Assembly (NCBI GenBank): GCA_003096235.1
Contig: PIXT01000078.1
Coordinates: 1-6,887 of the forward strand
DNA from: Candidatus Bathyarchaeum sp.
Lineage (GTDB): Archaea > Thermoproteota > Bathyarchaeia > Bathyarchaeales > Bathyarchaeaceae
Length of the DNA: 6,887 bases
Direction: 5' to 3'
Part shown: positions 5,448-6,887 of the stretch, piece by piece
Numbering within the stretch: position 1 is the first letter of the stretch
Layout: every line of letters begins with the position of its first letter
Position numbers and translations under genes: made by a program
Notes under the pieces: generated by a model
Told to the model about the DNA's origin: nothing
What the model saw: only the letters and a program-made list of their open reading frames with translations
Databases searched by the model: none

Positions 5448-5488
5448 TGGAGCCTCGGGCGGGATTTGAACCCACGACCTCTGCCTTT
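5448..5488 (-). tRNA. Partial tRNA gene: 3' part only (tRNA-Thr-like), candidate attachment site
   Basis: On the minus strand the parts occur in order: 3' anticodon-stem strand GGCAG (5485-5481), variable AGGTC (5480-5476), T stem GTGGG (5475-5471), T loop TTCAAAT (5470-5464), T stem CCCGC (5463-5459), acceptor strand CCGAGGC (5458-5452), discriminator T (5451) and an encoded CCA (5450-5448). The T stem pairs fully, with one G-T. The matching 5' acceptor strand GCCTCGG, D arm and anticodon-stem 5' strand CTGCC are absent from the 260 bases upstream, which are AT-rich. Homology stops near the anticodon loop. The acceptor sequence and U73 are like archaeal tRNA-Thr. The likely reading is the attR-type remnant left by an integrated element; a split tRNA 3' half or a very distant intron boundary are alternatives. 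Confidence 0.75.
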
Positions 5489-5695
5489 GATAGTGGTAGC
5501 TTTTTCAATCGTTATCCCGTTTATTTTTGTTGTTTTTGTTGGGGGAAAAGTAAAAAGAAACAATATTGAATGATTGGTTCTTTGATTACGATATATTATA
5601 AAATTTTTTAAATTAAAAATATTAATCACACATATTATAAATGACAAGGATATAAATATAAATTTTATCCAGAAAAATTGCCAAATTATTGGAAA
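5489..5695. other. AT-rich non-coding junction between tRNA fragment and PQQ-like gene
   Basis: No supportable gene lies here. From about 5580 the DNA is almost all A/T. It contains a 10-base direct repeat ATATTATAAA (5593-5602 and 5632-5641) and the imperfect palindrome GGATA...TATCC (5648-5670) around a TATA-like TATAAATATA. CCAA/TTGG arms occur at 5681-5692. It most likely holds the upstream control region of the secreted PQQ-like gene and, if the tRNA fragment is an att site, the end of an integrated element. Confidence 0.5.
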
Positions 5696-5708
5696 AATAT
5701 TAAATATT
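5696..5708 (+). promoter_or_regulatory. Proximal TATA-like box for the PQQ-like protein gene
   Basis: AATATTAAATATT predicts initiation near 5728 and a leader of about 20 bases containing the GGAG ribosome site. A second possible box, TATAAATATA at about 5651-5660, would give a leader of about 70 bases. Confidence 0.4.
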
Positions 5709-5738
5709 GTTGAATGTGAAGATACAGCCATAACTAAC

Positions 5739-5742
5739 GGAG
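5739..5742 (+). promoter_or_regulatory. Ribosome binding site fixing the start of the PQQ-like gene
   Basis: GGAG with a 6-base A-only spacer precedes ATG 5749. It supports this ATG over the in-frame ATG two codons later. It contrasts with the leaderless look of several neighbouring genes. Confidence 0.6.
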
Positions 5743-5748
5743 AAAAAA

Positions 5749-6887
5749 ATGAAAATGCAATTATCAATATACAAAACTAAACTGACGACAGTTGTTGTCA
5801 TTGCTCTTTTAATGGCATCTACATTAATGCTTACATCAACCACGCAAGCTCAAACAGAATATGAAAACCAGTACTTCGATGCAGGTTCAATTCCATTACC
5901 TGACGGTGTAACCCCTGATATAACCTTAGACACTTATGCTCACCTTAGCTTTAGACCAAATCCTATAGGTCTAGGACAAATTTTCTTGGTTAACGTATGG
6001 CTAACACCCTCAACAGCGAATTTTAAGCACTACTCAGACTTTCAGATAACACTAACAAAACCCAGTGGAGAACAACAAACAGTAACCATTGATTCATACT
6101 TGGGCGATGCAACAGCATGGTTCGAGTGGATAGCAGACGAAGTGGGAACTTGGACTCTAGAATTTAACTTTCCAGGAGGCTACTTCCCAGCAGGCAACTA
6201 CACTGTAGAGCGATCCGGTCGCAGTAGTACAACCGAGGAAGAATACTCAGTATACTACAAACCATCTTCAGATGGACCAAGGGAACTTGTAGTTCAGGAC
6301 GAAGTGGTATATCCATGGCCTGTCTCTGAACTCCCCACAGACTATTGGACTCGACCAGTTCACCCATCAAACAGAGAATGGTGGCCAATATTGGGTAACT
6401 TCCCTGAAACTGGAGTGGTAGGTGACTCTTCATCAATATGGCCTGCTAACACAAACACATACACAAGTGACTACGATTACGTTCCATACGTCCAAGCACC
6501 AAACACTGCTCACATTGCATGGAAGAAGCAAGGCACTACTTCTGGTTTAGTTGGAGGCGTAATGGGACAAATGTCCGACTACTACATTCCCTTCAACAAC
6601 CGTCCAGACATCATTTACAACGGAATGGCCTATCAAACAATCGAAAAAGTCCTAAACGGTGAACTCACAGACGTGTGGCAATGCTACGACATCAGAACAG
6701 GCGAAATTCAGTGGGAACGAAAAGTAGAAAAAACAATAACAGGACAAAGCATGTTCGGACCAGTTTATAGCTATAATCCCCCTATCCCAACAATGGTCAC
6801 TTACACTGAAAGCACATCTGAAGCCGGAACATCAAGCACTGCTTTCAGAATGACAATGAGCGTTGACCTTCTCTATGTTGGTAATGG
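5749..6887 (+). CDS. Secreted PQQ-like beta-propeller repeat protein (3' end outside window)
   Basis: The reading frame is open to the window edge, giving 379 complete residues. A Sec-type signal peptide is plain: basic 'KMQLSIYKTK', hydrophobic core about 13-29, and a likely cut after 'TTQA' (Ala34). Residues 35-175 are Thr/Ser/Tyr-rich and probably a beta-sandwich of Ig-like type, with 'GNYT' (149-152) as one possible N-glycosylation site. Residues 196-215 contain 'LPTDYWTRP' and 'NREWWPILGN', a signature I recall from large archaeal surface proteins, especially Bathyarchaeia. From about 255, 'HIAWKK', 'IIYNGMAY' and 'CYDIRTGEIQWERKV' (312-326) look like the first blade of a PQQ-binding-like (quinoprotein-type) beta-propeller. 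These propellers often bind proteins or carbohydrate and need not hold PQQ; enzymatic function is not supported. A C-terminal anchor may lie outside the window. Codons are rich in A and C compared with the minus-strand neighbours. Confidence 0.85.
   Translation, partial: MKMQLSIYKTKLTTVVVIALLMASTLMLTSTTQAQTEYENQYFDAGSIPLPDGVTPDITLDTYAHLSFRPNPIGLGQIFLVNVWLTPSTANFKHYSDFQITLTKPSGEQQTVTIDSYLGDATAWFEWIADEVGTWTLEFNFPGGYFPAGNYTVERSGRSSTTEEEYSVYYKPSSDGPRELVVQDEVVYPWPVSELPTDYWTRPVHPSNREWWPILGNFPETGVVGDSSSIWPANTNTYTSDYDYVPYVQAPNTAHIAWKKQGTTSGLVGGVMGQMSDYYIPFNNRPDIIYNGMAYQTIEKVLNGELTDVWQCYDIRTGEIQWERKVEKTITGQSMFGPVYSYNPPIPTMVTYTESTSEAGTSSTAFRMTMSVDLLYVGN

Noticed and set aside
5382..5573. Plus-strand 63-residue ORF containing 'GRDLNPRPLP'
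   Set aside because: This peptide is the known false translation of the antisense strand of a tRNA T arm and acceptor stem. It coincides exactly with the tRNA fragment, and there is no ribosome site.
5330..5767. Minus-strand 145-residue ORF running across the tRNA fragment and AT-rich region
   Set aside because: It spans the tRNA fragment, the promoter region of the PQQ-like gene and the Lrp promoter. Composition is that of AT-rich non-coding DNA (Phe/Ile/Asn runs), with no domain.
6164..6436. Minus-strand 90-residue ORF inside the PQQ-like gene
   Set aside because: It is antisense to a well-supported coding frame with a signal peptide and family motifs. It has no promoter or domain.
1..6887. 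CRISPR array, insertion sequence, toxin-antitoxin or phage-defence system
   Set aside because: No regularly spaced repeats, transposase, nuclease or paired small toxin genes are visible. The RHH protein has no adjacent toxin.

Overview
The window looks archaeal, most like an uncultured Thermoproteota lineage such as Bathyarchaeia. This is inference from gene content and signals, not a database match. The evidence is a Trm5-type tRNA methyltransferase, a tandem Lrp/AsnC regulator, a lone receiver protein, and a secreted PQQ-like beta-propeller protein with the 'LPTDYWTRP...NREWWP' signature I associate with that group. TATA-like boxes sit about 25-30 bases before several start codons, suggesting leaderless or short-leader mRNAs. 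DNA is moderately AT-rich and every tryptophan in the called genes is TGG.

Layout, left to right. 1-612 (-): 5' part of a Trm5-like methyltransferase, cut by the window edge. 696-1649 (-): membrane-anchored CAP (SCP/PR1) domain protein. 1800-2213 (-): single-domain response regulator receiver. 2323-2883 (+): ribbon-helix-helix protein with an uncharacterised C-terminal domain, divergent from the receiver. 2890-3756 (-): six-helix membrane protein of unknown function, convergent with the previous gene and only 6 bases away. 3878-4171 (-): short membrane ORF that looks like the C-terminal piece of a membrane-bound metal-dependent hydrolase, probably decayed. 4329-5342 (-): regulator with two complete Lrp units. 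5448-5488 (-): 3' part of a tRNA gene (threonine-like) with no 5' half. 5489-5748: AT-rich, apparently non-coding. 5749-6887 (+): secreted PQQ-like beta-propeller protein, open at the right edge.

The genes do not form an obvious pathway. Most have their own promoter-like element, so this reads as a row of single-gene units: one tRNA-modification gene, two predicted exported or surface proteins, three regulatory proteins, two membrane proteins. No transposase, integrase, CRISPR array or rRNA is visible.

The most notable point is the tRNA 3' fragment. It covers the anticodon-stem 3' strand through an encoded CCA, the stretch archaeal integrases commonly use as an attachment site. If it is an att remnant, the element should lie to its right, making the AT-rich junction and the PQQ-like gene candidate cargo, with the intact tRNA beyond the window. 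A second oddity is a strong Shine-Dalgarno and ATG, in frame with the truncated hydrolase ORF but separated from it by two TGA stops.
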